DNA of 64,000 nucleotides from an uncultured Bacteroidota bacterium (GCA_903837525.1 CAILUU010000055.1:1-64000); one strand, 5' to 3'; counted from the first letter of the stretch, positions 52,138-61,451 are shown. Program-made: numbers and translations. Notes: a model not told the origin generated them from the sequence alone.

Positions 52138-53016
52138 ATGAAAAATAATAAGTATTTAAATATTGTGTTTGTTGCAACTGCTGCATTTGTTTTATATGCT
52201 TGTTCTAAAAGCACAGAAACAGCCAATTTTAAGTTGGCAAAAAATTATGTAAGTGCGGCAAAAGGTAAATTTATTATTTATAAGTTAGATAGTATTGTAA
52301 CACGTTCATTTGGTAGTGGCTTTCAAACATCAACTTATACCATTAAGGATAGCGTGGTAGATGTGTTTATTGATAATACAGGAAAAGAAGCCTTTAAAAT
52401 ATTTAGATACGTATTAAATGTTAATGGAAGCTGGACAAGTACAAATACATTTGTTTTAACACCACAAGAGAATAATGTAGAGTATGTAGAAAATAATTTT
52501 CGGTACATAAAATTGATAAGCCCAGTACAAGATGGTAAAGAGTGGAAAGGGAATACCTACGTTAATCAATCCCCTTTTTATGTAAACACATCTTATCCTA
52601 GTTGGACGTACAAATACACAAATATTGATGCACCAAAAACCTACGGTACTCAAAGTTTTGCAAAAACCATAACCGTTCAACAATACGACTCTACGGAAAA
52701 TAGACCCTTTAATAAAAACGTATACAATTTTTACGATAAAGGTTACGAAGTGTATGCCGAAAATGTAGGTTTAATTTATAGAGATATTATGAGTTGGGAA
52801 TATCAAGTATTTACCAGCTTTAGCAATTGTAAATTAATAAAGCCAAAAGCTAGTGGAGTTGGTAATGATACCATTTTGGTAAACTGCAACGATCCATTGG
52901 TAAATTGTGACTCGTTAATACAACGACCAAATCATAAAGTAAATTGCGATACAATTATTGATCGTTTTTACTACAATGGGTATGGCATTAAGCAAACCGT
53001 GTTAAGTCATAATTAA
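52138..53016 (+). CDS. Lipoprotein of unknown function
   Basis: A 292-residue protein. The signal peptide runs to the lipobox cysteine C22 (FVLYACSKS). The mature part looks all-beta: YVSAAKGKFIIYKLDSIVTR, then KISPVQDGKEWKGNTYVN-like strand-turn patterns, and a Cys-rich C-terminus (VNCNDPLVNCDSLI and KVNCDTII, three similar V-N-C-D repeats). No family recognised; lipoproteins of this layout are common in Bacteroidota. Probably on the outer membrane. Confidence 0.75.
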   Translation: MKNNKYLNIVFVATAAFVLYACSKSTETANFKLAKNYVSAAKGKFIIYKLDSIVTRSFGSGFQTSTYTIKDSVVDVFIDNTGKEAFKIFRYVLNVNGSWTSTNTFVLTPQENNVEYVENNFRYIKLISPVQDGKEWKGNTYVNQSPFYVNTSYPSWTYKYTNIDAPKTYGTQSFAKTITVQQYDSTENRPFNKNVYNFYDKGYEVYAENVGLIYRDIMSWEYQVFTSFSNCKLIKPKASGVGNDTILVNCNDPLVNCDSLIQRPNHKVNCDTIIDRFYYNGYGIKQTVLSHN

Positions 53017-53039
53017 AAAAGATAGTTTTATAAAAAGTT

Positions 53040-53067
53040 AAGCTCTACATTAGTTAGAGCTTTTTTT
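53040..53067 (+). terminator. Terminator between the lipoprotein gene and dinB
   Basis: AGCTCTA, 7 nt, TAGAGCT, then seven T. It serves the plus-strand gene and touches the end of the convergent DinB gene. Confidence 0.85.
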
Positions 53068-53554
53068 ATTTCAACATACAAAACGTACTAAAATCGGTAC
53101 TAGGTATTTTTTGTAGGCCTAAATTTCTCAAGATGGTAACCAACTGCCCTCTATGATACGTAGCATGATTAAAAATGTGTAACAACATTTGGTAGGTAGG
53201 TAATTTAAATTGCTTTTTTTGGCGAATAAAAGCAAATACATGTTGTAATTGAGCCTCGGTGCATCCATCTATCCACTCTTTCCATTGTACACTTTGCTTA
53301 TTAAGATTGTTAACCAACTCTGTAAACGAGCCTTCAAATTTTTCACTTTCTATAATTATATGTTCAACTAATTTATGGCGTTTCCACCAAACCTCCTCTG
53401 CCAGCCACATATGTTGTATGGTTTTGTATAAAGAGGGAAAACTGCTGGTAATTGCTGCAGTGTAGTTTTCCTCGGGTAATAAATTAATAGCCCCTATGAG
53501 TAATTTTGTAGCCCAAATATTGTGTGCAGCATATTGTTGTAGTAACTCCTTCAT
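53066..53554 (-). CDS. DinB family protein
   Basis: A 162-residue four-helix-bundle protein of the DinB/YfiT superfamily. The metal site is probably H48 (KTIQHMWLAEEVWW), H129 and H133 (IFNHATYHRGQLV), as usual. These act as thiol-dependent transferases or remain uncharacterised, and the name reflects a DNA-damage gene of Bacillus. No SOS box seen. Divergent from the PLP lyase gene. Confidence 0.85.
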   Translation of the reverse strand: MKELLQQYAAHNIWATKLLIGAINLLPEENYTAAITSSFPSLYKTIQHMWLAEEVWWKRHKLVEHIIIESEKFEGSFTELVNNLNKQSVQWKEWIDGCTEAQLQHVFAFIRQKKQFKLPTYQMLLHIFNHATYHRGQLVTILRNLGLQKIPSTDFSTFCMLK

Positions 53555-53569
53555 AGTTTTGTATTTTTG
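53537..53569 (+). promoter_or_regulatory. Promoter of the PLP lyase gene
   Basis: TTG at 53537-53539 and TATTTTTG at 53562-53569, 22 nt apart; leader about 42 nt. Confidence 0.55.
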
Positions 53570-53614
53570 CTATGCTAAAATAAACCTTCTAATCTTAATA
53601 GCTAAAATAGATTT

Positions 53615-54841
53615 ATGTCGAACAAAAAAAAATACGCAGGCTTTAGTTCAGTAGCCATACATGGTGGCCACTCCAACGATCCAAAACATGCACATTTAAC
53701 ACCAATTTATGCAAGTAGTACCTACACCTTTGATAGTGCAGAGCAGGGGATGAACCGGTTTAACGGAACAGAGCCTGGTTATATTTACGGCCGCTGGGGT
53801 AACCCAACTATTACCGAAGCCGAAGAAAAAATTAGTGCGTTAGAAAGTTTTGGGTTGGTAAATGAAGATGGAAGTAATGTACAACTAAAAACCATTTTGC
53901 ATAGCAGCGGTATGGCAGCTTTAAGTACCTTATTGTTGGCTAATTTAAAAGCTGGCGATAAAATTTTAACGCATTACAGTTTGTATGGAGGTACACAGGA
54001 GTTGGTAGAAAAAATATTACCGCCATTGGGTATAGAAGCCATAATTGTAGATTTAAAAAAAATAAGTAATGCCGAGGAAGCTATTAATAGTGATGCATCT
54101 ATTAAAATGTTGTATTTAGAAACTCCTGCTAATCCAACAATTCAATGTGTAGATTTAGCAGAGCTAGCTGCAATAGGTAAACGAAATAATTTAATCGTAG
54201 CAGTAGATAACACATTTGCAACGCCGTATTTACAACAACCTTTTCTATTTGGGGTAGATTATGTTTTTCATAGCACCACTAAATTTTTAAATGGCCATGG
54301 CACTGCTATTGGCGGAGCATTAGTAGGTAAAGATGTAGAAAAAATGAATACACATGTTACAAAAGTGCACCGTTTACTAGGTGCTAATAGTAATGCATTT
54401 GATGCCTATTTATTAATACAAGGTATAAAAACACTAGAAGTGCGTATGGAACGACATTGCCACAATGCAATGGAAGTAGCCAATTTTTTAGAGCAACATG
54501 CTGGTGTACATAAAGTAAATTATTTAGGCCTTACCAGCCACCCCGATTTTGCTGTTGCAACTAAGCAAATGAAACACCCAGGAGCAATGCTTAGTTTTGA
54601 ATTAAAAGGTGGTTTAGACGCAGGTAAAAACTTTATAGATAAATTGCAAATGTGTGTTAGGGCAGTATCCTTAGGCACTTGCGATACACTTATAAGCCAC
54701 CCAGCAAGTATGACACACTATGGAGTACCAAAAGAAAAAAGAGAGCAATATGGTATTTCCGATGGATTAATAAGAATGAGTGTGGGCATAGAAAATGTGC
54801 AAGATATTATTGCAGATTTAGAACAAGCGTTAGTCAATTAA
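53615..54841 (+). CDS. Cys/Met metabolism PLP-dependent enzyme (gamma-lyase/gamma-synthase type)
   Basis: A 408-residue fold-type I PLP enzyme. The Schiff-base lysine is K223 in FHSTTKFLNGHG. Other marks are the phosphate-site segment HSSGMAALST (95-104), YGRWGNPT, PANPTIQCVD and HPASMTHY. It could be methionine gamma-lyase, cystathionine gamma-lyase or a related synthase. The residue where classical methionine gamma-lyases have a key Cys is Gly here (LYGGTQEL), so that annotation is uncertain. It is followed by a GNAT gene after 19 nt of heptamer repeats. Confidence 0.9.
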   Translation: MSNKKKYAGFSSVAIHGGHSNDPKHAHLTPIYASSTYTFDSAEQGMNRFNGTEPGYIYGRWGNPTITEAEEKISALESFGLVNEDGSNVQLKTILHSSGMAALSTLLLANLKAGDKILTHYSLYGGTQELVEKILPPLGIEAIIVDLKKISNAEEAINSDASIKMLYLETPANPTIQCVDLAELAAIGKRNNLIVAVDNTFATPYLQQPFLFGVDYVFHSTTKFLNGHGTAIGGALVGKDVEKMNTHVTKVHRLLGANSNAFDAYLLIQGIKTLEVRMERHCHNAMEVANFLEQHAGVHKVNYLGLTSHPDFAVATKQMKHPGAMLSFELKGGLDAGKNFIDKLQMCVRAVSLGTCDTLISHPASMTHYGVPKEKREQYGISDGLIRMSVGIENVQDIIADLEQALVN

Positions 54842-54861
54842 AAATTAAGAATTAAGAATTA
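54841..54861. repeat. Heptanucleotide array filling the lyase-GNAT gap
   Basis: AAAATTA, AGAATTA, AGAATTA: spans exactly from the last base of the lyase stop to the first base of the GNAT ATG. Same unit as after dnaB. Confidence 0.7.
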
Positions 54862-55316
54862 TGGATGTTATAATTAGAAAAGCTGTAAAAGAAGATTGCC
54901 CACGTATGATGGAACTAATTAAGGAATTAGCTATATATGAAAAAGCCCCAGATGCTGTTACAGTTGATTTTAATCATTTTGTAGAAAGTGGTTTTGGCGA
55001 TAAACCAATTTGGTGGGCATTTTTAGCCGAAGTTGATGGAAGGGTTGAAGGTTTTGCATTATGGTACATTAGATATAGCACCTGGAAAGGGCAACGCCTT
55101 TACTTAGAAGATATAATAGTAACCGATAAAATGAGAGGACAAGGCATTGGTAAATTATTATTAGATAGGTTAAAAGAAGAATGCAAAGAAAAAAAATTCA
55201 GCGGTATGCTTTGGCAGGTATTAGATTGGAATGAACCTGCGATCAATTTTTACAAAAAATATGGGAGTGTAAATTTTGATGGTGAGTGGGTTAATTGTAG
55301 TGTTGAGATGTGCTAG
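54861..55316 (+). CDS. GNAT family N-acetyltransferase (diamine acetyltransferase-like)
   Basis: A 151-residue acetyltransferase. Motif A is YLEDIIVTDKMRGQGIGKLLL, shown here in two parts as YLEDIIVTDKM and RGQGIGKLLL, near residues 88-108, with the acetyl-CoA loop RGQGIG. The order RKAVKEDCPRMMELIKELA, YEKAPDAV and NEPAINFYKKYG is that of the spermidine/spermine (SSAT-like) group. Polyamine or thialysine is a likely substrate but not proven. Probably cotranscribed with the PLP lyase. Confidence 0.88.
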   Translation: MDVIIRKAVKEDCPRMMELIKELAIYEKAPDAVTVDFNHFVESGFGDKPIWWAFLAEVDGRVEGFALWYIRYSTWKGQRLYLEDIIVTDKMRGQGIGKLLLDRLKEECKEKKFSGMLWQVLDWNEPAINFYKKYGSVNFDGEWVNCSVEMC

Positions 55317-55489
55317 TTAGTCGTAATTTTGCACCTTGAAATATAGGCTTAAAGGCTCACTAAATATTTACTGTACAAGAGTGATTAATTTTATTATTTT
55401 ACTATTTACTAAAAGAATAAAATTAATAAACGGGTGTTGCCAATGAACTCCAATAGAGTTTCAAAAGCGCCTTTACAAAAGAAAAAAAT
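55317..55489 (+). promoter_or_regulatory. Leader region of the first isocitrate dehydrogenase gene
   Basis: TAATTTTG at 55324-55331 is a possible -7 box and would give a leader of about 155 nt. No gene is seen in it. Confidence 0.35.
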
Positions 55490-56800
55490 ATGGCACAAAA
55501 AATTACCATGGGCAGCAATGCCAAACTAAATGTTCCTAACAACCCCATTATTCCGTTTATTGAAGGCGATGGTATTGGGCCAGAAATTTGGAAAGTGGCA
55601 GTAAAAGTATTTGATACAGCTGTTGAAAAAGTCTACAGGGGCACTCGTAAAATTGAGTGGAAAGAAATGTTTGCAGGCGAAAAAGCATTTAATCAAACTG
55701 GCGAATGGTTGCCTGCCGAAACCTTGCAAATTGCAAAAGATTATATCGTTTCAATTAAAGGACCATTAACCACACCTATTAGCGGTGGTATTCGTAGTTT
55801 AAATGTTGCTATGCGGCAAGATTTAGATTTGTATGCTTGTGTACGCCCAGTAAAATGGTTTAAAGGTGTGCCATCTCCAGTTTTACATCCCGAGCAGGTG
55901 GATATGACCATTTTTAGAGAAAATACCGAAGATATTTATGCAGGTATTGAATGGAAAGCCGGTACACCAGAAGCACAAAAATTTGAAAAATTTTTGATCG
56001 AAGAAATGGGTGTAAAAAATATTCGATTTCCAGGGGATAGTAGCTATGGTGTAAAACCTGTAAGCAACGAGGGTAGTAAAAGATTAGTAAGAGCAGCTAT
56101 TATTTATGCGTTAGAAAATAATTTACCATCGGTAAGTTTAGTACACAAGGGCAACATTATGAAATTTACCGAAGGCGGTTTTAAAATCTGGGGATACGAG
56201 GTTGCAAGGGAAGAGTATGCTGATAAAACCTTTACATGGGAAGAGTGGGATGAACTTAAAAAAGAACATGGCGAAGCACATGCCAACGAAGTACAACGTA
56301 AAGCATTACACGAAGGGAAATTATTAATAAAAGATATTATTGCGGATAATTTTTTACAACAAATTTTAATTGCCCCTAAAGATTATTCGGTGGTAGCAAC
56401 CCTAAACCTAAATGGCGATTATATTAGTGATGCATTAGCTGCAGAGGTTGGTGGTATTGGTATTGCACCAGGTGCTAATATTAATTACAAAACGGGTTAT
56501 GCCGTGTTTGAAGCTACACATGGTACCGCTCCAAAATTTGCTGGCACCAATAGTATGAATCCATCATCGGTAATATTAAGTGGTTGTATGATGTTGGAAT
56601 ATATGGGATGGAAAGAAGCTGCAGATTTAATTACTTCAGCATTACAAGCTACCATAATGCGTAAAACAGTTACCATTGATTTTTATAATTTAATGACTGG
56701 TGCAACCTTACTTAAAACAACTGAATTTGGCGATGCTATTATTGAAAATATGGGAACGGTTACGGCAGAGGTTACGTTGAAAAAGAGTAGTAGTTTGTAG
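55490..56800 (+). CDS. icd: NADP-dependent isocitrate dehydrogenase, bacterial (E. coli Icd) type
   Basis: A 436-residue dehydrogenase of the TCA cycle, isocitrate to 2-oxoglutarate. It is collinear with E. coli Icd: [37 protein letters not shown] (with the serine phosphorylated in E. coli), [47 protein letters not shown] and [10 protein letters not shown], and an insert of about 25 residues near 250. The ATG at 55490 begins MAQKITMGS. It is immediately followed by a second, non-homologous-subfamily isocitrate dehydrogenase. No kinase/phosphatase gene (aceK) is present here. Confidence 0.95.
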   Translation: MAQKITMGSNAKLNVPNNPIIPFIEGDGIGPEIWKVAVKVFDTAVEKVYRGTRKIEWKEMFAGEKAFNQTGEWLPAETLQIAKDYIVSIKGPLTTPISGGIRSLNVAMRQDLDLYACVRPVKWFKGVPSPVLHPEQVDMTIFRENTEDIYAGIEWKAGTPEAQKFEKFLIEEMGVKNIRFPGDSSYGVKPVSNEGSKRLVRAAIIYALENNLPSVSLVHKGNIMKFTEGGFKIWGYEVAREEYADKTFTWEEWDELKKEHGEAHANEVQRKALHEGKLLIKDIIADNFLQQILIAPKDYSVVATLNLNGDYISDALAAEVGGIGIAPGANINYKTGYAVFEATHGTAPKFAGTNSMNPSSVILSGCMMLEYMGWKEAADLITSALQATIMRKTVTIDFYNLMTGATLLKTTEFGDAIIENMGTVTAEVTLKKSSSL

Positions 56801-56910
56801 GAGATGCTGAGTTAATAAGTATTGTAGAGGTAAGGTATTAAAGTCCTTTCCTTTTTAGAAGACGAATGAAGGCTTTTTAGGACATTTCTATTCAGTACAA
56901 TCTTTGCTTC

Positions 56911-56937
56911 TGTCATACTGAGGAACGAAGCATCTAT
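56911..56937. repeat. Dispersed-repeat-like sequence between the two isocitrate dehydrogenase genes
   Basis: TGTCATACTGAGGAACGAAG then CATCTAT reads like a widespread intergenic repeat of Bacteroidota; the complementary end type is at 45455-45480. Confidence 0.45.
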
Positions 56938-56967
56938 TACGTTGATTACATTTTATTGTTAATAAAT

Positions 56968-56975
56968 TACATTTG
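56968..56975 (+). promoter_or_regulatory. -7 box of the second isocitrate dehydrogenase gene
   Basis: TACATTTG with TTG at 56942-56944, 23 nt upstream; leader about 17 nt. The two dehydrogenase genes can thus be transcribed separately. Confidence 0.55.
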
Positions 56976-56995
56976 TAAAAAATAAAACAAGCTTT

Positions 56996-58231
56996 ATGAG
57001 CAAAATTAAAGTAACAAACCCCGTTGTAGAATTAGACGGTGATGAAATGACCAGAATAATTTGGAAGTTTATTAAAGACAAATTAATTCTCCCGTATTTA
57101 GATGTTTCTATTCAGTATTTTGATTTAGGTATGGAGTATAGAGATGAAACCAACGACCAAGTAACCATTGATGCAGCCAATGCAATAAAGGCTTGTGGTG
57201 TAGGTATAAAGTGTGCAACTATTACACCCGATGAGCAACGTGTAGAGGAATTTAAGCTAAAACAAATGTGGAAATCGCCTAACGGCACTATTCGTAATAT
57301 TTTAGATGGTACTGTTTTTAGAGAGCCTATTGTAATGCAAAATGTACCAAGGTTAGTAACTAATTGGACGGCTCCAATTATTGTTGGCCGTCATGCATTT
57401 GGTGATCAATATAGAGCTACCGACGCAGTAATAAAAGGCAAAGGAAAATTAACGATGACTTTTACGCCAGAAGGCGGCGGAGAAGCACAAGTTTTTGAAG
57501 TGTATAATTACAAAGGCGATGGTGTTGCCCTGTGTATGTATAATATTGACGAAAGTATTTATGGCTTTGCCCGTAGTTGTTTTAACATGGCGTTAAGTAA
57601 AAAATGGCCATTATATCTTTCTACAAAAAATACGATTCTTAAAAAATACGATGGACGGTTTAAAGATATTTTTGAAGAAGTTTATCAAAATGAATTTAAA
57701 CAAAGTTTTAAAAATGCTGGCATTACTTACGAGCATCGTTTAATTGATGATATGGTAGCGAGTGCTTTAAAGTGGAATGGAAATTTTGTATGGGCTTGTA
57801 AAAATTACGATGGCGATGTACAAAGTGATACGGTTGCACAAGGCTTTGGTAGCCTAGGTTTAATGACTTCTGTTTTAGTAACACCCGATGGCGAAACTAT
57901 GGAAGCAGAAGCTGCACATGGTACCGTTACTCGTCATTACAGAGAACATCAAGCTGGTAAACCAACAAGCACTAATCCTATTGCATCCATCTTTGCATGG
58001 ACAAGAGGCCTTGCTTTTAGAGGCAAAAAAGATAGCAACCAACCCCTAATAGATTTTTGTAACGCATTAGAAGCTGTATGTATAGAAACAGTTGAAAGCG
58101 GTAAAATGACTAAGGACTTAGCAGTATGTATTCATGGCAATAAAGTTAACCATGGAGAACATTATTTATATACCGAAGAGTTTTTGGATGCTATTGATGC
58201 AAATTTGAAAAAGAAAATGGGGATTCAATAA
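56996..58231 (+). CDS. idh: NADP-dependent isocitrate dehydrogenase, eukaryotic-like (IDH1/2) type
   Basis: A 411-residue homodimeric dehydrogenase close in sequence to mitochondrial and cytosolic NADP-IDH. Segments are [82 protein letters not shown] and [18 protein letters not shown]. It catalyses the same reaction as the preceding Icd but belongs to a different subfamily. It has its own -7 box and a strong terminator. Confidence 0.96.
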   Translation: MSKIKVTNPVVELDGDEMTRIIWKFIKDKLILPYLDVSIQYFDLGMEYRDETNDQVTIDAANAIKACGVGIKCATITPDEQRVEEFKLKQMWKSPNGTIRNILDGTVFREPIVMQNVPRLVTNWTAPIIVGRHAFGDQYRATDAVIKGKGKLTMTFTPEGGGEAQVFEVYNYKGDGVALCMYNIDESIYGFARSCFNMALSKKWPLYLSTKNTILKKYDGRFKDIFEEVYQNEFKQSFKNAGITYEHRLIDDMVASALKWNGNFVWACKNYDGDVQSDTVAQGFGSLGLMTSVLVTPDGETMEAEAAHGTVTRHYREHQAGKPTSTNPIASIFAWTRGLAFRGKKDSNQPLIDFCNALEAVCIETVESGKMTKDLAVCIHGNKVNHGEHYLYTEEFLDAIDANLKKKMGIQ

Positions 58232-58262
58232 TGGATAATTATTTAAATGATAATGAATAATT

Positions 58263-58300
58263 AAAACGCCTTGCTAACTTAATACTGCAAGGCGTTTTTG
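58263..58300 (+). terminator. Terminator of the second isocitrate dehydrogenase gene
   Basis: AAAACGCCTTGC and GCAAGGCGTTTT form a perfect 12-bp stem with a 12-nt loop and a T run. Confidence 0.9.
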
Positions 58301-58319
58301 CTTTTATATTTTTATAAAG

Positions 58320-58544
58320 ATGATAAATAATTCAAACAAAGACCCACTCCACAGCGTGACACTCAAAACAATTCTTGAACGCCTTGTTAATAAATACGGC
58401 TGGCAAGAGTTAGGCAAAATGATTAAAATAAACTGCTTTACAGATAACCCTAGCATAATCTCTTCTTTAAAATTTTTGCGTAAGCAAGAATGGGCTCGTA
58501 AAAAAGTAGAAGCACTATATATTGAAGCCATTGAAAAACTGTAG
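58320..58544 (+). CDS. VF530 family DNA-binding protein
   Basis: A 74-residue helical protein. The family core is DPLHSVTLKTILERLVNKYG, then GKMIKINCFTDNPSI and SSLKFLRKQEWARKKVEALY. Structures of this family suggest DNA binding; the cellular role is unknown. It starts at an ATG 20 nt after a terminator. Confidence 0.88.
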   Translation: MINNSNKDPLHSVTLKTILERLVNKYGWQELGKMIKINCFTDNPSIISSLKFLRKQEWARKKVEALYIEAIEKL

Positions 58545-58659
58545 GCTTTAAGAAATACCCTGTTTAGGTTAGTTCACACTCTTTTTATTCAATTAATTTT
58601 GGAATATAAATTTTTATTATGCTGCGTTTATTGATTTTTGTAGTAGTATTTATTATTTT

Positions 58660-60123
58660 TTACCCTATCTTCCCTAACACCAAACCCTTTACCTCACTCA
58701 TCTTTACCCTTTCTTGTGTCATGGTATCTCTGTAACGAATAGTAACTGTACCATCTTCTTTTGTTTGATGGTCTATGGTTACACAAAATGGTGTACCTAT
58801 TGCATCCATTCGGCGGTAGCGTTTACCTATAGCGTCTTTTTCTTCGTAAAAACAATGGAAGCTTTGCTTACATTCATCCATTAATTCTTTTGCAATTTCT
58901 GGTAAATTATCTTTTTTAAGTAATGGTAAAATAGCCAATTTGGTAGGAGCAATTTTTGTAGGTATTTTTAATACCACACGGCTATCTTCTGCACCATCTT
59001 CTTTAGTCCATTTTTCTTCGACATAAGCCAAGCTCATGATGGTTAAAAACAAACGATCTAACCCTACAGAAGTTTCTACCACAAACGGAGTGTAGTTGCC
59101 GTAAGCCTTGCCAGTAGATTCATCAATGTCATTATCAAAATATTGTATTTTCTTTTTGCTATGCTCTTGATGTTGCTTTAAATCAAAATCGGTACGGCTA
59201 TGTATGCCTTCTAATTCTTTCCAACCAAACGGAAATTCAAATTCAATATCCAATGCCGCATCGGCATAGTGGGCAAGCTTTACATGATTATGATAACGTA
59301 ATTTTCCTGCTGGTAAGCCCATACTTTCTAGCCATTTTTTACGTTCGGTTTTCCAATATTCGTACCACTGCATTTGCGAACCTGGGCGTACAAAAAATTG
59401 CATTTCCATTTGTTCAAACTCTCTCATTCTAAAAATAAACTGCCTTGCTACAATTTCATTTCTAAACGCCTTACCCGTTTGTGCAATACCAAATGGTATT
59501 TTCATACGTCCAGTTTTTTGCACATTTAAAAAATTTACAAAAATACCTTGTGCGGTTTCTGGTCGTAAATAAATGGTTTCACTTTCTTCTGCTACGCTAC
59601 CTATTTGTGTGCTAAACATTAAATTAAATTCTCTAACCTCCGTCCAGTTAGAGGTTTTACTAAGGGCACATTTTATTTTATTATCTTCTATTAATTTTTT
59701 TAGGCCAGCGTAATCATTAGCAGCTAGTAAAGCATCCATGGCAGTAATAGTGTCGTTTGCCAATTGTTCATTGCCCATTGCCTTTTGTTCCTCAGCAAAT
59801 CCTTCAATTAAATGATCAACCCTGTAACGTTTATTACTGTCTTTATTGTCAATCATTGGGTCGCTAAAATTATCCACATGTCCACTAGCTTTCCACGTAG
59901 TTGGGTGCATAAAAATTGCCGCATCAATACCCACAATATTATCGTTTAGTTGGGTCATACTTTTCCACCACTCATCTCTAATATTCTTTTTTAATTGAGC
60001 ACCATTTTGCCCATAATCGTACACGGCAGCAAGGCCATCATAGATTTCACTACTTTGAAAAATATAACCATACTCTTTACAATGTGCAATAAGGGCCGCA
60101 AAAATGTTTGTTTCGTTTGCCAT
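58660..60123 (-). CDS. glyS: Glycyl-tRNA synthetase (single-chain, dimeric type)
   Basis: A 487-residue class II synthetase of the eukaryote/archaea-like alpha2 type, the usual form in Bacteroidota. Segments are YDYGQNGAQLKKNIRDEWW, FNLMFSTQIG, ETAQGIFVNFLNVQKT, PFGIAQTGKAFRNEI (motif 2), FRMREFEQMEMQFFV, PFVVETSVGLDRLFL (motif 3) and the anticodon-binding domain from about 390 (APTKLAILPLL). The -7 box ends 7 nt before the ATG. Confidence 0.96.
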   Translation of the reverse strand: MANETNIFAALIAHCKEYGYIFQSSEIYDGLAAVYDYGQNGAQLKKNIRDEWWKSMTQLNDNIVGIDAAIFMHPTTWKASGHVDNFSDPMIDNKDSNKRYRVDHLIEGFAEEQKAMGNEQLANDTITAMDALLAANDYAGLKKLIEDNKIKCALSKTSNWTEVREFNLMFSTQIGSVAEESETIYLRPETAQGIFVNFLNVQKTGRMKIPFGIAQTGKAFRNEIVARQFIFRMREFEQMEMQFFVRPGSQMQWYEYWKTERKKWLESMGLPAGKLRYHNHVKLAHYADAALDIEFEFPFGWKELEGIHSRTDFDLKQHQEHSKKKIQYFDNDIDESTGKAYGNYTPFVVETSVGLDRLFLTIMSLAYVEEKWTKEDGAEDSRVVLKIPTKIAPTKLAILPLLKKDNLPEIAKELMDECKQSFHCFYEEKDAIGKRYRRMDAIGTPFCVTIDHQTKEDGTVTIRYRDTMTQERVKMSEVKGLVLGKIG

Positions 60124-60130
60124 AAGAGTA

Positions 60131-60138
60131 CAAAGATA
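60131..60138 (-). promoter_or_regulatory. -7 box of glyS
   Basis: CAAAGATA (TATCTTTG on the minus strand) 7 nt before the glyS ATG; near-leaderless. Confidence 0.5.
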
Positions 60139-60196
60139 CCTTGATAAAGTGTAAAGATAAAATCAACGATATTTGAATTAATTATAGCAGTATATA

Positions 60197-61339
60197 GTGC
60201 AAAACATCATTAATGTCCCCAAGGCCAAGCCATCTCGATTAGAAAGATTTGGGCTTTTCTATCTTAACCTTTTTAAACGGTTAGATACCAACCATAGTGT
60301 ATTTGACCTAACCGATGCCCAAATAGCCAAACGTACAAAACGTATTACTTGGAAGGGGATTATTCTTAGTAGTATTGTGGGCATTGTTTGTGTTTTTCCT
60401 ACGGTGTGGGTAGATGTGTATTTTGAAAACAAACCCTGGTATGTGCATTACGGCTGGGTAACGGTGGTTACTATTTTATCAATTGTAATAGAATTTTACT
60501 TACTATTTATTATTGCCTTAAAAGCAGTTTACCAAGTAAGCAAAATAATTAATATACATGCCACTGAAGACGAGTTAGTAGAAAATGAACTATTTAGTGT
60601 AAAAAATATTTTAGCAAGAGCTGCATTAGAATTACCAGACCCAGAATTAAAAATTTTAGGTATTGATCCCTTTAAGCGAGTAAATAAAAAAAATTTATTA
60701 GTACTAGGGCTTTTATATAAAGCAAAAATTTTATTAACCAACTTAGTATCAAAATACGTGCTACGGCTTATTTCAGACAAAACTATTTTTGGTGTTTCTA
60801 TTTTATACGAAGCATTGTTTGTAGAAGCCTTTTGGAATGGTGTAGTTATTGTACGTGTAATTAAGGAAGCAAGGCTTAGGCTTTTTGGCTTTGCTTTAGC
60901 CAATAAAATTGCATTAGAAACCTTAAATGAAAATGACTTACAACAACTTTCCCCTTTAGCAAAAGTGGGATGCTTACGAGCCATTGGCAATGCGGTGATC
61001 ATGACAAAAAATTATCATCCAAATATGATTATTCTTTTATTTCGTTTTCAACAAATGCTACATATTACCAAAGAAAATAAATATGACGATTGGCATTTAT
61101 TTTTGGAAACTTTAAATACTGTTTCAGAAAAAGAACGAAATTTTTTACTTGATTTATTTACAGTATCTGCTGCGTTTGATGGAAAACTTTCCGATTTGGA
61201 AGAGGAGAATTTGAAAACCGTTTATGGTAAAGATTATGGAATTTATCACCCAAGATTAGTAAAACTTACAGCATGTTTAAAAGAAGGTAAATTAAATGAG
61301 GCGCTAAGTTTATGTAAACTTGATTTTGTGGTAGGATAA
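60197..61339 (+). CDS. Predicted membrane protein (LBF_2804-like)
   Basis: A 380-residue protein. Two membrane helices are clear, at about 52-72 (GIILSSIVGIVCVFPTVWV) and 84-112 (HYGWVTVVTILSIVIEFYLL). The rest is soluble and helical, with a possible TerB-like acidic helical domain at the end (FTVSAAFDGKLSDLEEENLK). The pattern recalls the LBF_2804 family of Leptospira and Bacteroidota, function unknown. The family name is from memory and not certain. The start is a GTG at 60197. Confidence 0.7.
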   Translation: MQNIINVPKAKPSRLERFGLFYLNLFKRLDTNHSVFDLTDAQIAKRTKRITWKGIILSSIVGIVCVFPTVWVDVYFENKPWYVHYGWVTVVTILSIVIEFYLLFIIALKAVYQVSKIINIHATEDELVENELFSVKNILARAALELPDPELKILGIDPFKRVNKKNLLVLGLLYKAKILLTNLVSKYVLRLISDKTIFGVSILYEALFVEAFWNGVVIVRVIKEARLRLFGFALANKIALETLNENDLQQLSPLAKVGCLRAIGNAVIMTKNYHPNMIILLFRFQQMLHITKENKYDDWHLFLETLNTVSEKERNFLLDLFTVSAAFDGKLSDLEEENLKTVYGKDYGIYHPRLVKLTACLKEGKLNEALSLCKLDFVVG

Positions 61340-61351
61340 TATGGGATGCTG

Positions 61352-61369
61352 ACCTGTCTGCCGACAGGT
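61352..61369. repeat. Palindromic element after the membrane protein gene
   Basis: ACCTGTC, TGCC, GACAGGT: 7-bp perfect stem, same ACCTG family as 47416-47437. It is followed by six T, so it may also serve as a plus-strand terminator. Confidence 0.65.
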
Positions 61370-61385
61370 AGTTTTTTATGATTGT

Positions 61386-61451
61386 TAAGATAAACGCAGA
61401 TAAAAAAATCTTATTGAATCATCACCATCATAATAATTTGCGTTCTATCCC
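61386..61451. repeat. Dispersed-repeat-like spacer overlapping the mazG stop
   Basis: GATAAACGCAGATAAAA at one end and TTTGCGTTCTATCC at the other, bracketing about 35 nt. It resembles an intergenic repeat seen in Bacteroidota, and covers the mazG stop codon. Confidence 0.4.

Noticed and set aside
53614..54841. Firm annotation as methionine gamma-lyase
   Set aside because: The characteristic active-site cysteine is replaced by glycine, so only the wider PLP family was called.
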